This document shows positions 1 through 8,184 of a stretch of 64,000 bases of DNA, in pieces. Made by a program: the position numbers and the translations under genes. Source of the stretch: an uncultured Arenicella sp. (lineage in GTDB: Bacteria; Pseudomonadota; Gammaproteobacteria; Arenicellales; Arenicellaceae); NCBI GenBank assembly GCA_947499305.1, contig CANMNN010000001.1, positions 124,001 to 188,000 on the forward strand. Reading direction: 5' to 3'. Under the pieces are notes generated by a model. It was not told where the DNA came from, made no database searches, and saw only the letters and a program-made list of their open reading frames with translations. Each line of letters begins with the position of its first letter. Position 1 is the stretch's first letter.

Positions 1-375
1 TTGAATCATTGTTTGAAAGGAAATAATGTTGGTTTTAGATCTGCTGAGTTTGTTTGACTCAGCGGGTCTGATTTTATCGACAACTTGAAAAGCTTTGCGA
101 ACCGAGCAAAGTCTCCCTACCTTCAGGCCGCATTGACTTTCGGACTAAACGGTTTTGATATCAAGCCGCTGCGGGCTGCTTTCTCGATTTCCTATCGAGT
201 TTGTAAATAGGAAAACTACCTGTTAAATCAGTAGCATTTTTCGATAATTTATAACCATGTAGTTAGCAAAAATTTGTCGATTTAGTCCATATCATTGTTC
301 CTTTTTGAAATTCCGTGCCTAGGCGCCGAGGATTAAGATTGGGTCATCGAAACGATCAATATGAGAGAGGAAAAG
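1..375. other. Intergenic region at window start
   Basis: No supported gene is seen before the ATG at 376. The stretch holds a strong hairpin near 37-69, described separately, which may end a gene lying upstream of the window. The rest is AT-rich and contains no convincing promoter hexamer pair, tRNA or repeat. Confidence 0.5.
37..78 (+). terminator. Hairpin, possible intrinsic terminator
   Basis: A 13-bp stem (37-49 with 57-69, two G-T wobbles) closes a 7-nt loop. It is followed by GATTTTATC, a short and interrupted T-run. The stem is strong but the T-tract is weak, so it is a possible terminator of a plus-strand gene left of the window, or another RNA structure. Confidence 0.45.
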
Positions 376-735
376 ATGTCTCAAGAGAATGTAGCAATGA
401 TTAGAACAACGGTCCTAGATTATCTCGAGGGAATTAGCTCAGCCAATGCCGAGCGTATTGATAAAGCGTTTTACTCGAGCGTAAATCTAAATTCATTAGA
501 TGAGACAGGCAATCTGGTATTGACGCCGAAAGATACTCTAATCGCATATGCGACTGGGCCAGACATTCCTGAGAATACCGGCGAGATTTTGAACGTGGAC
601 GTCGTTGGCGACATGGCTTTCGTTAAAGCACGAATTGATTTGCCTGAGTACCAGTTTTTCGACTTTCTCACCCTCCTTAAGCTCAACACAGGTTGGAAGA
701 TTGTCAGTAAGACTTACATAACGGTCCACCCATAG
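376..735 (+). CDS. NTF2-like (SnoaL/lumazine-binding-like) protein
   Basis: Small cytosolic alpha+beta protein of about 119 residues. The N-terminal helix with a YLEGI segment, the FDFLTLLKLNTGWKIVSKTY C-terminal strands and the length fit the NTF2-like superfamily of cone-shaped folds, closest to the family annotated as putative lumazine-binding. No catalytic residues can be assigned, so no reaction is claimed. An in-frame ATG exists at 361, but AGAGAGGA lies just before the ATG at 376 and nothing resembling a ribosome site precedes 361, so 376 is preferred. The next gene is 54 bp downstream on the same strand and may be co-transcribed. Many homologues of this fold accompany stress or redox genes, which fits the cupin and azoreductase that follow. 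Confidence 0.7.
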   Translation: MSQENVAMIRTTVLDYLEGISSANAERIDKAFYSSVNLNSLDETGNLVLTPKDTLIAYATGPDIPENTGEILNVDVVGDMAFVKARIDLPEYQFFDFLTLLKLNTGWKIVSKTYITVHP

Positions 736-789
736 GCTTGGCTCTAATTCTCATTCATCTAATTTTTAAAAACTATAAGGAAAACGATT

Positions 790-1248
790 ATGAAAGCGCT
801 ATTGTTGAATATATTCACTTTTTTACTCCTGGCGATCGCTGTTTTGGAAACGCAAGCTGCGACAGCTCAAAACTCAGAGTATGAATCTGCGATTGCCATT
901 ACACCCGAAGATAAAGGTCTTGAGTGGCTGGCATGCCCAGATTTTCTGCCATGCACCTTCGCAATATTGCGGGGTGAGCTTGGCGGCAATGATATGGACA
1001 TTTATCTAAAATTTCCGAGTAAAGCGAAAATTCCATTTCATACGCATACCTCTACCGAGCGAATGATTATGATCCAGGGAGAGTTCGAAACAACCTATGT
1101 CGGCCAGGAAAGAGTTATTTTGAAAAAGGGCGATTATGCCTTTGGGCCAGCGGGCTTGGCTCATGATGGGTATTGTTCCAGTAAAGAGGCATGTGTCATG
1201 TATGTTGGCTACGACAGCCCTCTCGATGCTGTTCCCTATGACAAATAA
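790..1248 (+). CDS. Secreted cupin-domain protein
   Basis: The first ~26 residues are a signal peptide: MK, a Leu/Ile-rich core, then an Ala-rich cleavage site near QAATAQ. The mature part is a single small cupin barrel. Motif 1 is HTHTSTERMIMIQGEFE and motif 2 is GDYAFGPAGLAHDG, so a His/His/Glu/His metal site is complete. Two cysteine pairs (near CPDFLPC and CSSKEAC) suit an oxidising periplasm. The substrate is unknown; small cupins of this type include isomerases, dioxygenases and binding proteins. AAGGA about 10 nt before the ATG supports the start. It follows the NTF2-like gene by 54 bp, so the two may form an operon. Confidence 0.75.
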   Translation: MKALLLNIFTFLLLAIAVLETQAATAQNSEYESAIAITPEDKGLEWLACPDFLPCTFAILRGELGGNDMDIYLKFPSKAKIPFHTHTSTERMIMIQGEFETTYVGQERVILKKGDYAFGPAGLAHDGYCSSKEACVMYVGYDSPLDAVPYDK

Positions 1249-1303
1249 ATTTCTCTGTCGTCGACTGATGTAATCGGAAAGCACAATAGCCGACTAAGCC
1301 TCA

Positions 1304-1330
1304 ACTGCAATTATCTACGGCAATTGCAGT
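1304..1330. repeat. 9-bp inverted repeat between cupin and azoreductase genes
   Basis: ACTGCAATT (1304-1312) and AATTGCAGT (1322-1330) are perfect inverted copies around a 9-nt spacer. No T-run follows, so it is a poor terminator. It could be an operator for the azoreductase gene 210 bp downstream, or an RNA hairpin at the end of the cupin transcript. Confidence 0.4.
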
Positions 1331-1538
1331 GCAGAAACCTAGCTTATTCCTAAATCATGTTTGTCAGCAACATAGTCTAATTCTCGAACTCTGGATACTG
1401 CGACGCGCCACTACTAGTTAGCTACGGCGCAGGTTGGCATTTATACTTTTCGTTGACAGATCCTTTGTCTCCAGGTTTCGGTGCGCAGCAGGCTATTGAA
1501 GAATGAATCACTAACGATCTAAAACTGGAGTATACACA

Positions 1539-2135
1539 ATGCCTAAAACAATATTATACATTGACTCAAGTGTCCGGACTGAGGGATCTGCTTCTCGCTA
1601 TCTAAGTCAGTATCTGGTTGCGCATCTTGTTTCTAACAATCCGACTGCAAAAGTTACTTACCGTGATACAAATCAAGCACCTCGCTTTATTGATAGTGCT
1701 TGGGTTGATGCAAGCTTTACGTCCAATGAAAGTCGTAATATAGAAATGAAAGAGGTACTGAAATATTCGGACACAATGATTAGTGAGCTGGTCAGCGCGA
1801 GCCATATAGTGATTGGGGCGCCCCTATATAACTTTGGTATTCCAACAACCTTAAAGAGTTGGATAGACTATATTGCAAGGCCTGGGCTATCGTTCTTGGT
1901 CAAAAATGACAAATTTGAAGGTTTACTTAAAAATAAGAAAGTTTATTTAGTAATTGTATCAGGGAGCACCGATATTGATGGACCGATGGACTTCGCTACT
2001 CCCTACCTAAAGCAGATGCTCGGCTTTCTGGGCATTACCGAAATAGTCTCATTTTCAGTGTCCAACCTAGATATTGAAAACCGAGAATCTATTTTAAAGG
2101 AGACTATTCACACCATTGATCAAACATCTTTCTGA
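1539..2135 (+). CDS. azoR: FMN-dependent NADH-azoreductase / NAD(P)H quinone reductase
   Basis: Flavodoxin-like reductase of 198 residues, the usual AzoR length. The phosphate-binding loop after the first strand (DSSVRTEGSASRYLS, about 9-23) and the FMN-contact segment APLYNFGIPTTLKSWIDY (about 95-112) match E. coli AzoR, as does GPMDFATPYLKQMLGFLGI near 150-168. The family makes a homodimer that reduces quinones and azo dyes with NADH by a two-electron route and thereby limits quinone redox stress. ATG at 1539 follows CTGGAG with good spacing. It stands alone, with 290 bp before it and 388 bp after. Confidence 0.88.
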   Translation: MPKTILYIDSSVRTEGSASRYLSQYLVAHLVSNNPTAKVTYRDTNQAPRFIDSAWVDASFTSNESRNIEMKEVLKYSDTMISELVSASHIVIGAPLYNFGIPTTLKSWIDYIARPGLSFLVKNDKFEGLLKNKKVYLVIVSGSTDIDGPMDFATPYLKQMLGFLGITEIVSFSVSNLDIENRESILKETIHTIDQTSF

Positions 2136-2523
2136 GTTTGTTTAGAAACAGAGGAATGCATCGAGTAATACGCGTGTATGTAACACCTACGCATCACTTA
2201 AGCGCACTACTATTTTGTATTCATCTGTTACGTTAGATGGTGACTTTATTCTTGAAAGAAAATCAACTCTTTACCGATCGAATAACTTGATCTTCAAAGG
2301 TGAGAAACCTTAGCTGACTTGCTCTTCCCAATTGATCGTGCCGAGCGATAATCTAGATTTTGTAATCAATTCGTCGCATTTTTTGGATCAGCCGAACTCT
2401 AAAGTCACAATGGCTAGAGTTAGTATGCTCCTCTTAAAGATATTCACTTTCGAGGGTATTGCGATTAGACCCTAAATCAAACTTTTGCGGCTAAAAGCTC
2501 GCCACCGCGATGGGCGCGATCAT
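2136..2523. other. Intergenic region between azoR and the MAPEG gene
   Basis: The genes on either side converge. Two short inverted repeats are seen: AATTGAT/ATCAATT (2330-2336, 2365-2371) and AACTCTA/TAGAGTT (2395-2401, 2415-2421). Neither has a T-run, so no terminator is called. The small minus-strand reading frame reaching into this region has no family features. Confidence 0.4.
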
Positions 2524-2904
2524 CTACAGCGATGAAATAACACCGTACAAGCCTGTACCAACTAAAATAATATTGGCAAAAAAACCAATAACAAATCCAG
2601 GCGCACGAGACTTTGGGTTTTTGATATAGAGATACGAATACAAAAAACGGCCAATCAGAAATGCTAAGCCCATAATGGCAGCAACATCTGCACGAAAATA
2701 CTGAGCACAAATCCACATGGCAGGTAAAGTGATGATAAGTTGCTCTAGGGTGTTCATTTGTACACGCGATTTACGTTCGTACATTTCGTCGCCAGTAGTT
2801 GCGGGTGCCACAACTGTATCTTTGCCTCGGGCAAAACCAGCCTGCATAACAAAAAAGAAGTATTGGGCGAGAATCAATAATGTAATTAGTGCAACGTAGG
2901 TCAT
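2524..2904 (-). CDS. MAPEG family integral membrane protein
   Basis: 126 residues with about four hydrophobic membrane helices: near 1-20, 50-66, 72-92 and 103-124. The segment ERKSRVQMNTLEQ (about 43-55) is the MAPEG signature, with the conserved Arg, Asn and Glu that contact glutathione in eukaryotic members. Bacterial MAPEG proteins are probable glutathione transferases or peroxidases of the inner membrane, but the substrate here is unknown. Length is typical. AGGAGA lies just upstream on the minus strand and supports the start. It is divergent from rlmD with 146 bp between. Confidence 0.8.
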   Translation of the reverse strand: MTYVALITLLILAQYFFFVMQAGFARGKDTVVAPATTGDEMYERKSRVQMNTLEQLIITLPAMWICAQYFRADVAAIMGLAFLIGRFLYSYLYIKNPKSRAPGFVIGFFANIILVGTGLYGVISSL

Positions 2905-3050
2905 GTTTGGCTTTCTCCTAGTGATTTGCCTAAACCATTTAGGCAGTGGTTATTTTTTCCTAAGTGCGTAAATCATATACCCAAGTGCCGATGCTTGCAC
3001 TAAAATAGCGCCCGCTCGACTATTCGAAACAAACACCTTAGAGGCAGCCA

Positions 3051-4397
3051 ATGGCCAGACGTCGCAATCGTAAAAAGCTTGATTTAACTCCACGCGAGAT
3101 TCAGATTGAATCAATGGCGCATGATGGCCGTGGCGTTGGTCGAGGTGAAGATGGCAAGGTGGTGTTTGTTGATTTCGCGCTGCCGGGCGAGAAGGTTCGC
3201 TATATACCGGTAATGAACCGCAAGAGCTATTTGTTTGGCACCACCATTGAAGTGCTTGAACCTTCTGAACATAGAATTGAGCCTAAGTGTGCAGTATTTG
3301 GCGATTGTGGCGGTTGTGTTTTGCAACATTTGGATGAAAACGTTCAGATCAAGTATAAGCAACAGCAGCTTCTTGAGAATTTTAAGAAAATCGGCGACGT
3401 GCAACCAGAGAATTTGATGGAGCCGATGACTGGCGCACATTGGGGTTATCGTCGCCGAGCTCGTTTAGGCGCTAAGTATGTGCCCAAAAAAGGCGGTATG
3501 ATCGTTGGCTTTCGCGAGCGAAATACTAGCTATATTCAGCCTACCGATAAGTGCGAGGTGTTGTATCCGGAAGTCTCGGCGATGTTTCCTGATTTGCGTG
3601 CAACATTGGAGCAAACCTCGTGCAACGATAAGATTCCGCAAGTTGAAATATCGGTAGCGGACAACGCGGTTGTCATGATTGTTCGGCATTTAGAGACTTT
3701 TGTGCAAAGCGATCTCGATTTGCTGACCGAGTTTGCTAAGCGAAATGAGGTGCAGCTTTTCTTGCAGCCAGGAAACCTAAAAAGTGTCCATCCGCTGTAC
3801 CCAGAGAAACCAGACGCCTTGTTTTATGAATTCAAAGAGTTTGATATTAAAGTCGAATTTTTACCTACTGATTTTATTCAGGTTAACGGCGGCATTAATG
3901 ATCAGCTGGTTAGTAAGGCGATCGAATTGTTAGATATACAAGAGAATGATCGTGTTCTTGATTTGTTCTGTGGCGTTGGCAACTTTACTTTGCCGCTAGC
4001 ACGGCGTTCAAACTACGTTGTTGGCGTTGAAGGAGATCAAGCTTTGGTTAACCGAGCGATTCACAATAAAGAGCTCAATCAATTAGATAACGTGGACTTT
4101 CATTTTGGTGACCTATTTAAAGAAGACATGAGTTCCAGCTCCCATGGCGACTGGTTAGAGCAAAAGTTCGATAAAATTTTACTCGACCCGCCACGCTCAG
4201 GCGCTGCGGAGATGATCAAGCGTTTGCCAGAGTTTGGCGCGTCTAAGGTGGTCTATGTGTCTTGTGGCCCAGCGACACTCGCCAGAGACGCAGGCGTGAT
4301 GGTTAACGAGCACGGCTATCGGATGACCTACGCCGGCGTCATAGATATGTTCCCTCATACCGCTCATGTTGAGTCGATCGCGGTATTCGAAAAATAA
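3051..4397 (+). CDS. rlmD: 23S rRNA (uracil-5-)-methyltransferase RlmD
   Basis: Methylates U1939 of 23S rRNA with SAM. An N-terminal TRAM RNA-binding domain (about 10-70) is followed by the four cysteines of a 4Fe-4S cluster (C80, C86, C89, C168). The Rossmann SAM motif VLDLFCGVGNF is at 302-312 and the catalytic cysteine C405 is in VYVSCGPATLARD. Length (448) and every key residue match E. coli RlmD/RumA. GAGG six bases before the ATG supports the start. The DUF533 gene follows after 95 bp. Confidence 0.95.
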   Translation: MARRRNRKKLDLTPREIQIESMAHDGRGVGRGEDGKVVFVDFALPGEKVRYIPVMNRKSYLFGTTIEVLEPSEHRIEPKCAVFGDCGGCVLQHLDENVQIKYKQQQLLENFKKIGDVQPENLMEPMTGAHWGYRRRARLGAKYVPKKGGMIVGFRERNTSYIQPTDKCEVLYPEVSAMFPDLRATLEQTSCNDKIPQVEISVADNAVVMIVRHLETFVQSDLDLLTEFAKRNEVQLFLQPGNLKSVHPLYPEKPDALFYEFKEFDIKVEFLPTDFIQVNGGINDQLVSKAIELLDIQENDRVLDLFCGVGNFTLPLARRSNYVVGVEGDQALVNRAIHNKELNQLDNVDFHFGDLFKEDMSSSSHGDWLEQKFDKILLDPPRSGAAEMIKRLPEFGASKVVYVSCGPATLARDAGVMVNEHGYRMTYAGVIDMFPHTAHVESIAVFEK

Positions 4398-4468
4398 TCT
4401 CATTTTAGGGGCTTATGCTGAGCTCGTTTTGTGATTTAGTGGAAATGTCGTTAAGCTAAGCTAACGAT

Positions 4469-4474
4469 TATAAT
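4469..4474 (+). promoter_or_regulatory. Possible -10 box upstream of the DUF533 gene
   Basis: TATAAT lies 19 bases before the ATG at 4493, between rlmD and the next gene. No good -35 hexamer stands at 16-18 bp, so this is a weak assignment made on the -10 match and position only. Confidence 0.3.
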
Positions 4475-4492
4475 CAGAATCATGAGATCACT

Positions 4493-5206
4493 ATGAGCCA
4501 GCAACCCGAAGAGGCATCTTTTGATGCCAGTGCATTACTTGATAAATTACTTAGCGCCGGCAAGCGCTATGCCGAGAAAGGACAGGCACTTGCCGAAGAA
4601 AAATTAGATATCCCTGAGCAAGGGGAGCAGCGAGAAGTGATGCTCGACGGTTTGAAAAAGGGCGCTATGGCTTCGGCTGTACTTTTGGGCCTACTAGGCA
4701 CAAACGGTGGTCGAAAGCTAACCGGAACTATGCTTAAGTTAGGTGGTCTAGCTGCATTGGGTACGGCTGCCTACAAGGGTTATCAAAACTGGCAGCAAAC
4801 AGGCAACGTGATGAGTAACGCTGAAGGCGCTGCTTCGGTGCATCGATTGGAAAATCAGGCCTCTGAGGCGCGTGGTTTGCTTATCATTGAAGCCTTGGTC
4901 GCAGCTGCCAATGCTGACGGTAATATCGACGATCAAGAGCAGCAAGCGATAAAACATCAAGTATTAGAAATGCATCTTCCTGGCGAAATGGCAATGATCC
5001 TCGAGAATATTATCGACGCTCCTCTGAGTGCGGGCGAACTTGCACAAAAAGTGAACGGATTTACCGAAGCCAGTGAGGTTTATTTGGCCACGCGTTTGCT
5101 GATTGGAGATGATGCCAGCCTTACTGAGACGCTCTATAAAAATAGTCTGGTGTCCGCGCTTGGTCTGAGCCCTGAATTGCTTAGTTCGCTCGACTCACAA
5201 ACCTAG
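4493..5206 (+). CDS. DUF533 / TerB-like protein (YebE-type)
   Basis: 237 residues. After a polar, acidic N-terminus, a glycine/alanine-rich hydrophobic stretch (about 57-95, with GLLGTNGGRKL and LGGLAALGTAAYKGYQ) precedes a helical C-terminal domain. That domain includes NADGNIDDQEQQAI, the acidic loop of TerB-like folds that may bind metal. This order is the DUF533 family, represented by E. coli YebE, an envelope-stress-induced inner-membrane protein of unknown activity. The gene is single and is likely driven from its own promoter in the 95-bp gap after rlmD. Confidence 0.8.
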   Translation: MSQQPEEASFDASALLDKLLSAGKRYAEKGQALAEEKLDIPEQGEQREVMLDGLKKGAMASAVLLGLLGTNGGRKLTGTMLKLGGLAALGTAAYKGYQNWQQTGNVMSNAEGAASVHRLENQASEARGLLIIEALVAAANADGNIDDQEQQAIKHQVLEMHLPGEMAMILENIIDAPLSAGELAQKVNGFTEASEVYLATRLLIGDDASLTETLYKNSLVSALGLSPELLSSLDSQT

Positions 5207-5369
5207 TCATCCGCCTCAGGCCTTTACTTTGCGGCAAAAATGCTGGAGAGGAATGATTATCGCTGGTATTATTTATATGATTATTAAGCGGGATAGGTGT
5301 GAAATATTTACGACCTTGCGTTATGAAGCTTAAGTATCTGATTTAAAATGATAAAAAATATAAATATGG

Positions 5370-5401
5370 AGTAATGCAAACGGTTGCGTTTGCCAATTAC
5401 T
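5370..5401 (+). promoter_or_regulatory. LacI-family-type operator/inverted repeat upstream of symporter
   Basis: The core GCAAACGGTTGC (5376-5387) is a near-palindrome with a central CG, the pattern bound by LacI/PurR-type repressors. A wider inverted repeat encloses it: AGTAATGCAAACG (5370-5382) pairs with CGTTTGC-CA-ATTACT (5387-5401), with a 2-nt bulge. It sits 31 bp before the symporter ATG, between a TATAAA-like element and the ribosome site, as expected for a repressor that blocks transcription. No LacI-type regulator gene is in the window. Confidence 0.45.
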
Positions 5402-5432
5402 CATTAAAAGTACTTCAAAGGAGACCCTGTTT

Positions 5433-6899
5433 ATGTCATCTACGACCATTCAAGTCGGCATTTTTGTCTTTATTACGGCCCTAATTGCCTTTCTTACCTA
5501 TCTTAAATGTCGTGATGCTATTCGCTCTACTGATCGCTCGGTAGAAGCGGAAAATAAAGAGGTATTTCTTGCTGGCGGCGGCCTTTCTTGGATGTTCGTG
5601 GCGGGCTCGATCACGCTTACTAACCTCAGTACAGATCAGCTAGTTGGTATGAATGGTAGTCAAATGCTGTTACTTGCTTGGTGGGAGTTTGCCGCTGTCG
5701 TAGGTTTAATCGTTTTGGCCAAAGTGTTTTTACCGGTTTACTACAAGTATGAATGCACAACGACCACTGAACTTCTTGAAAAGCGTTATGGCGATAAGCA
5801 TATTCGAGCGGTTATCAGCGTTCTGTTTTTGTTAGGTAACGTTGGTATCTTTATTCCCGCGATGTTGTATGGAGGCTCAAAGTTTATGGTTACCATGTTT
5901 GGTATTGAGAGCGCGACAACCATACTTGGCATTGAGTCATCGATTATCTATCTTGCAATTGGCTTCGCAATAGCGGGCGCAGCATATGCCGTATTTGGCG
6001 GTTTGAGGGCAGTTGCTGTGTCAGATGCCTACAGCGGTGTGCTTCTACTCAGCCTCGGCCTATTGGTAGTGTTTTTAGCCCTTAAAGCAATTGATTTTGA
6101 CTTCTCTGGAATTCCGGCTGAGCGTTTAACGTTGATTGGGGATAATGCGTCGGCAATTCCTTGGCATACATTGTTAACGGGTATGTTGTTTATCCAAATT
6201 TTTTACTGGAGTACCAACCAAACTATTACGCAGCGGGCTATGGCATCTCCTACTGTCGAAGAGGGGCAAAAGGGCGTTTACGCAGCTGCCGTGATTCGCT
6301 TATTGATTGTTCCTGCGATTATTGTGATTCCAGGGATTGTCTCCTATAAGCTTTATGGTCGTATTGAAAACGACGGAGCCTACGGACGAATCGTTGGTGA
6401 TATCTTACCGGTATGGTTATCTGGGGCTTTTGCTGCCGCAATTGCGGCGGCGGTGTTAACTAGTGTGAATAGTATTCTCAATGCTTCCACTGCGCTATAT
6501 GTTTGCGATATTCACGAGAGCTATGCAAAGAGCAAGCCTAATGTCCGAAAGCTAAACGCAATTATTACTATCAGTATTATTGTTATTGCACTCATATTGG
6601 TTCCGTTTTTTGCCAAATCGAGCAGTATTATTAACACGATTCAACAACTATACGGCTTACTGAGCATGCCAATCTTGTCAGCGTTTTTGGTGTGTCTATT
6701 GTTTGATGATGTTGATTCTAGGGCGGCTATTACGGCGGTGATTTTCGGAGTAATTCTTTACGGAATTCTATTCTTTAATGCCCCTTTCCACTACATACAC
6801 TCGATGTTTGTAACTTTGATCAGCTGCGTTTTGCTAGCTTTGGCGTCGAGTAAATTTCTGTTTGGTACGTCGCCAAGGTTTGTTTCCAAAACAGCTTAA
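5433..6899 (+). CDS. Sodium:solute symporter (SSS/SLC5 family)
   Basis: 488-residue inner-membrane transporter with about 13-14 hydrophobic helices. FLAGGGLSWMFVAGSITLTNLS near residues 45-66 is the characteristic first core helix of the SSS fold, and later helices contain FYWSTNQTITQRAMA and the Gly/Ala-rich AAAIAAAVLTSVNS with the Ser residues used for the second Na+ site. The closest recognisable relatives are the sugar branch (vSGLT/YidK-like), so Na+-driven uptake of a sugar or related solute is likely but the substrate is not proven. AAGGAG about 10 bp before the ATG is a strong ribosome site. The operator candidate upstream suggests repression by a LacI-type sugar sensor. It ends in a strong bidirectional terminator. 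Confidence 0.85.
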   Translation: MSSTTIQVGIFVFITALIAFLTYLKCRDAIRSTDRSVEAENKEVFLAGGGLSWMFVAGSITLTNLSTDQLVGMNGSQMLLLAWWEFAAVVGLIVLAKVFLPVYYKYECTTTTELLEKRYGDKHIRAVISVLFLLGNVGIFIPAMLYGGSKFMVTMFGIESATTILGIESSIIYLAIGFAIAGAAYAVFGGLRAVAVSDAYSGVLLLSLGLLVVFLALKAIDFDFSGIPAERLTLIGDNASAIPWHTLLTGMLFIQIFYWSTNQTITQRAMASPTVEEGQKGVYAAAVIRLLIVPAIIVIPGIVSYKLYGRIENDGAYGRIVGDILPVWLSGAFAAAIAAAVLTSVNSILNASTALYVCDIHESYAKSKPNVRKLNAIITISIIVIALILVPFFAKSSSIINTIQQLYGLLSMPILSAFLVCLLFDDVDSRAAITAVIFGVILYGILFFNAPFHYIHSMFVTLISCVLLALASSKFLFGTSPRFVSKTA

Positions 6900-6914
6900 A
6901 CTTTCTCATTCGGC

Positions 6915-6940
6915 AAAAAGGGAGCGCAAGCTCCCTTTTC
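6915..6940. terminator. Bidirectional intrinsic terminator
   Basis: GGGAGC (6920-6925), a GCAA tetraloop and GCTCCC (6930-6935), flanked by AAAAA on the left and TTTT on the right. It works for the symporter on the plus strand and for the convergent asnB/glycosyltransferase transcript on the minus strand. Confidence 0.9.
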
Positions 6941-6969
6941 TAATTTGCATAGTTTTTAATGTGCATAGT

Positions 6970-8184
6970 CTAATCTGGAATAATACTTTCGTAGAGTCGC
7001 TTTAGTCGCGTGCTGATTTCTTTCCAGGAGTAGTTTGCTTGAGTAAAGTCTGCGGCTAATTGCCCGATTTTTTCTAGAGTCTCTTTGTTGTTCAAGGCAA
7101 ATAACAGTTGATCTCTGATTTCTGTTTTATCAGGTTTGCAAACGAGACCGAGCGAGTTCTCTTCTACTACCTCTGATAAAGCTACACCTCGAGTTATAAG
7201 AGGTGCTAAGCCTGCAGACATTGCTTCTAGAACGGCGATGCCAAAGTTCTCAGAATAGGAGGTTAGAGCGAACATGTCAGCATGTTGAAGAAGTGCATTC
7301 TTATACTCGCCGTCTACATGGCCAATAAAATGACAGCGGTCGGATATACCTAGTTTCGCGGAATAGCGAGCCAAGTGCTGACGATATTTATTTTCACCCT
7401 CACCTGCAATCCAGAGTCTTGCATCGGTACCGAGCTCCGCAATGGCGAGCATTAGTAGTTCTAGCCCCTTCTTTTCATGTAGTCTGGATAAATAGAGTAC
7501 ATTGAGTTTCGAGTCTTTGCTCTCGAAGCGCTCGAGCAATTGCTGCTTACTCCAGGTGCTTAGTTGGGGAGGCTTTATGCCAAGTGGAATTACATGGCTA
7601 TTAATGGTGAACAGCTCTTCAGCTTCTAGCCTTTCGCTATTGGCGGTAAATTGAATCGCCGATGCGAACTCAATGTTCCTGCGCTCAATGAGCTTTAGGT
7701 AAATACTCTTTTTAACTGCAGCTTGGTTTAGCGACCAACGCTGGAGCTGACCGATGGGTCTGACGATATAAGGCGTGTTTGTTTTGCGCGCAAGCGCCAT
7801 GGTAAAGCTGCAACAGAAAGAGAATACAGCATGCACATGCACTAAATCATAGTTGGCAATGTTTTGCGTTAGCCATTTTTTGAAGTCGCCAGAGTATGCG
7901 AATTCTCGTATTGCGTTTACCGAAGGGGAGTAACGCTTGAAAAAACGGACAGGCACATCTTTGTAGTCTAGTTTCTTGTTGAGTTCGACGTCCAAGAGCC
8001 CGTGCCCGTTATCATTTGTGGTGGCGATCTCAGCGTCTACACCATTGACTCGCAAGGCTGCCACCATTTCAATTACTGCTTTACTTGGGCCCCCACGGCA
8101 AGGGGCTATTGAGGGTATAACATGTAGAACTGTTACCGCTTTACTCGGCTCAGAACGCTCTCCGGTAGCGGCCTTATTTAGCAT
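6970..8184 (-). CDS. Glycosyltransferase family 4
   Basis: 404-residue GT-B fold enzyme that adds a sugar from a nucleotide donor. The N-terminal acceptor domain carries GGPSKAVIEMV. The C-terminal donor domain has LYLSRLHEKKGLELLM, WIAGEGENKY and YSENFGIAVLEAMSAG, whose E-x7-E spacing is the GT4 donor-binding motif. It lies directly after asnB and overlaps its stop by 11 bp (8174-8184), so translation is probably coupled. Such asnB-GT pairs occur in exopolysaccharide and lipopolysaccharide loci. The sugar and acceptor are unknown. Confidence 0.85.
   Translation of the reverse strand: MLNKAATGERSEPSKAVTVLHVIPSIAPCRGGPSKAVIEMVAALRVNGVDAEIATTNDNGHGLLDVELNKKLDYKDVPVRFFKRYSPSVNAIREFAYSGDFKKWLTQNIANYDLVHVHAVFSFCCSFTMALARKTNTPYIVRPIGQLQRWSLNQAAVKKSIYLKLIERRNIEFASAIQFTANSERLEAEELFTINSHVIPLGIKPPQLSTWSKQQLLERFESKDSKLNVLYLSRLHEKKGLELLMLAIAELGTDARLWIAGEGENKYRQHLARYSAKLGISDRCHFIGHVDGEYKNALLQHADMFALTSYSENFGIAVLEAMSAGLAPLITRGVALSEVVEENSLGLVCKPDKTEIRDQLLFALNNKETLEKIGQLAADFTQANYSWKEISTRLKRLYESIIPD

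Noticed and set aside
2477-2716. Minus-strand frame overlapping the MAPEG gene
   Set aside because: It is a Cys-rich shadow of the MAPEG gene in another frame with no start signal.
4448-4467. Inverted repeat TCGTTA/TAACGA after rlmD considered as a terminator
   Set aside because: The stem is only 6 bp with no T-run, so terminator function is not supported.
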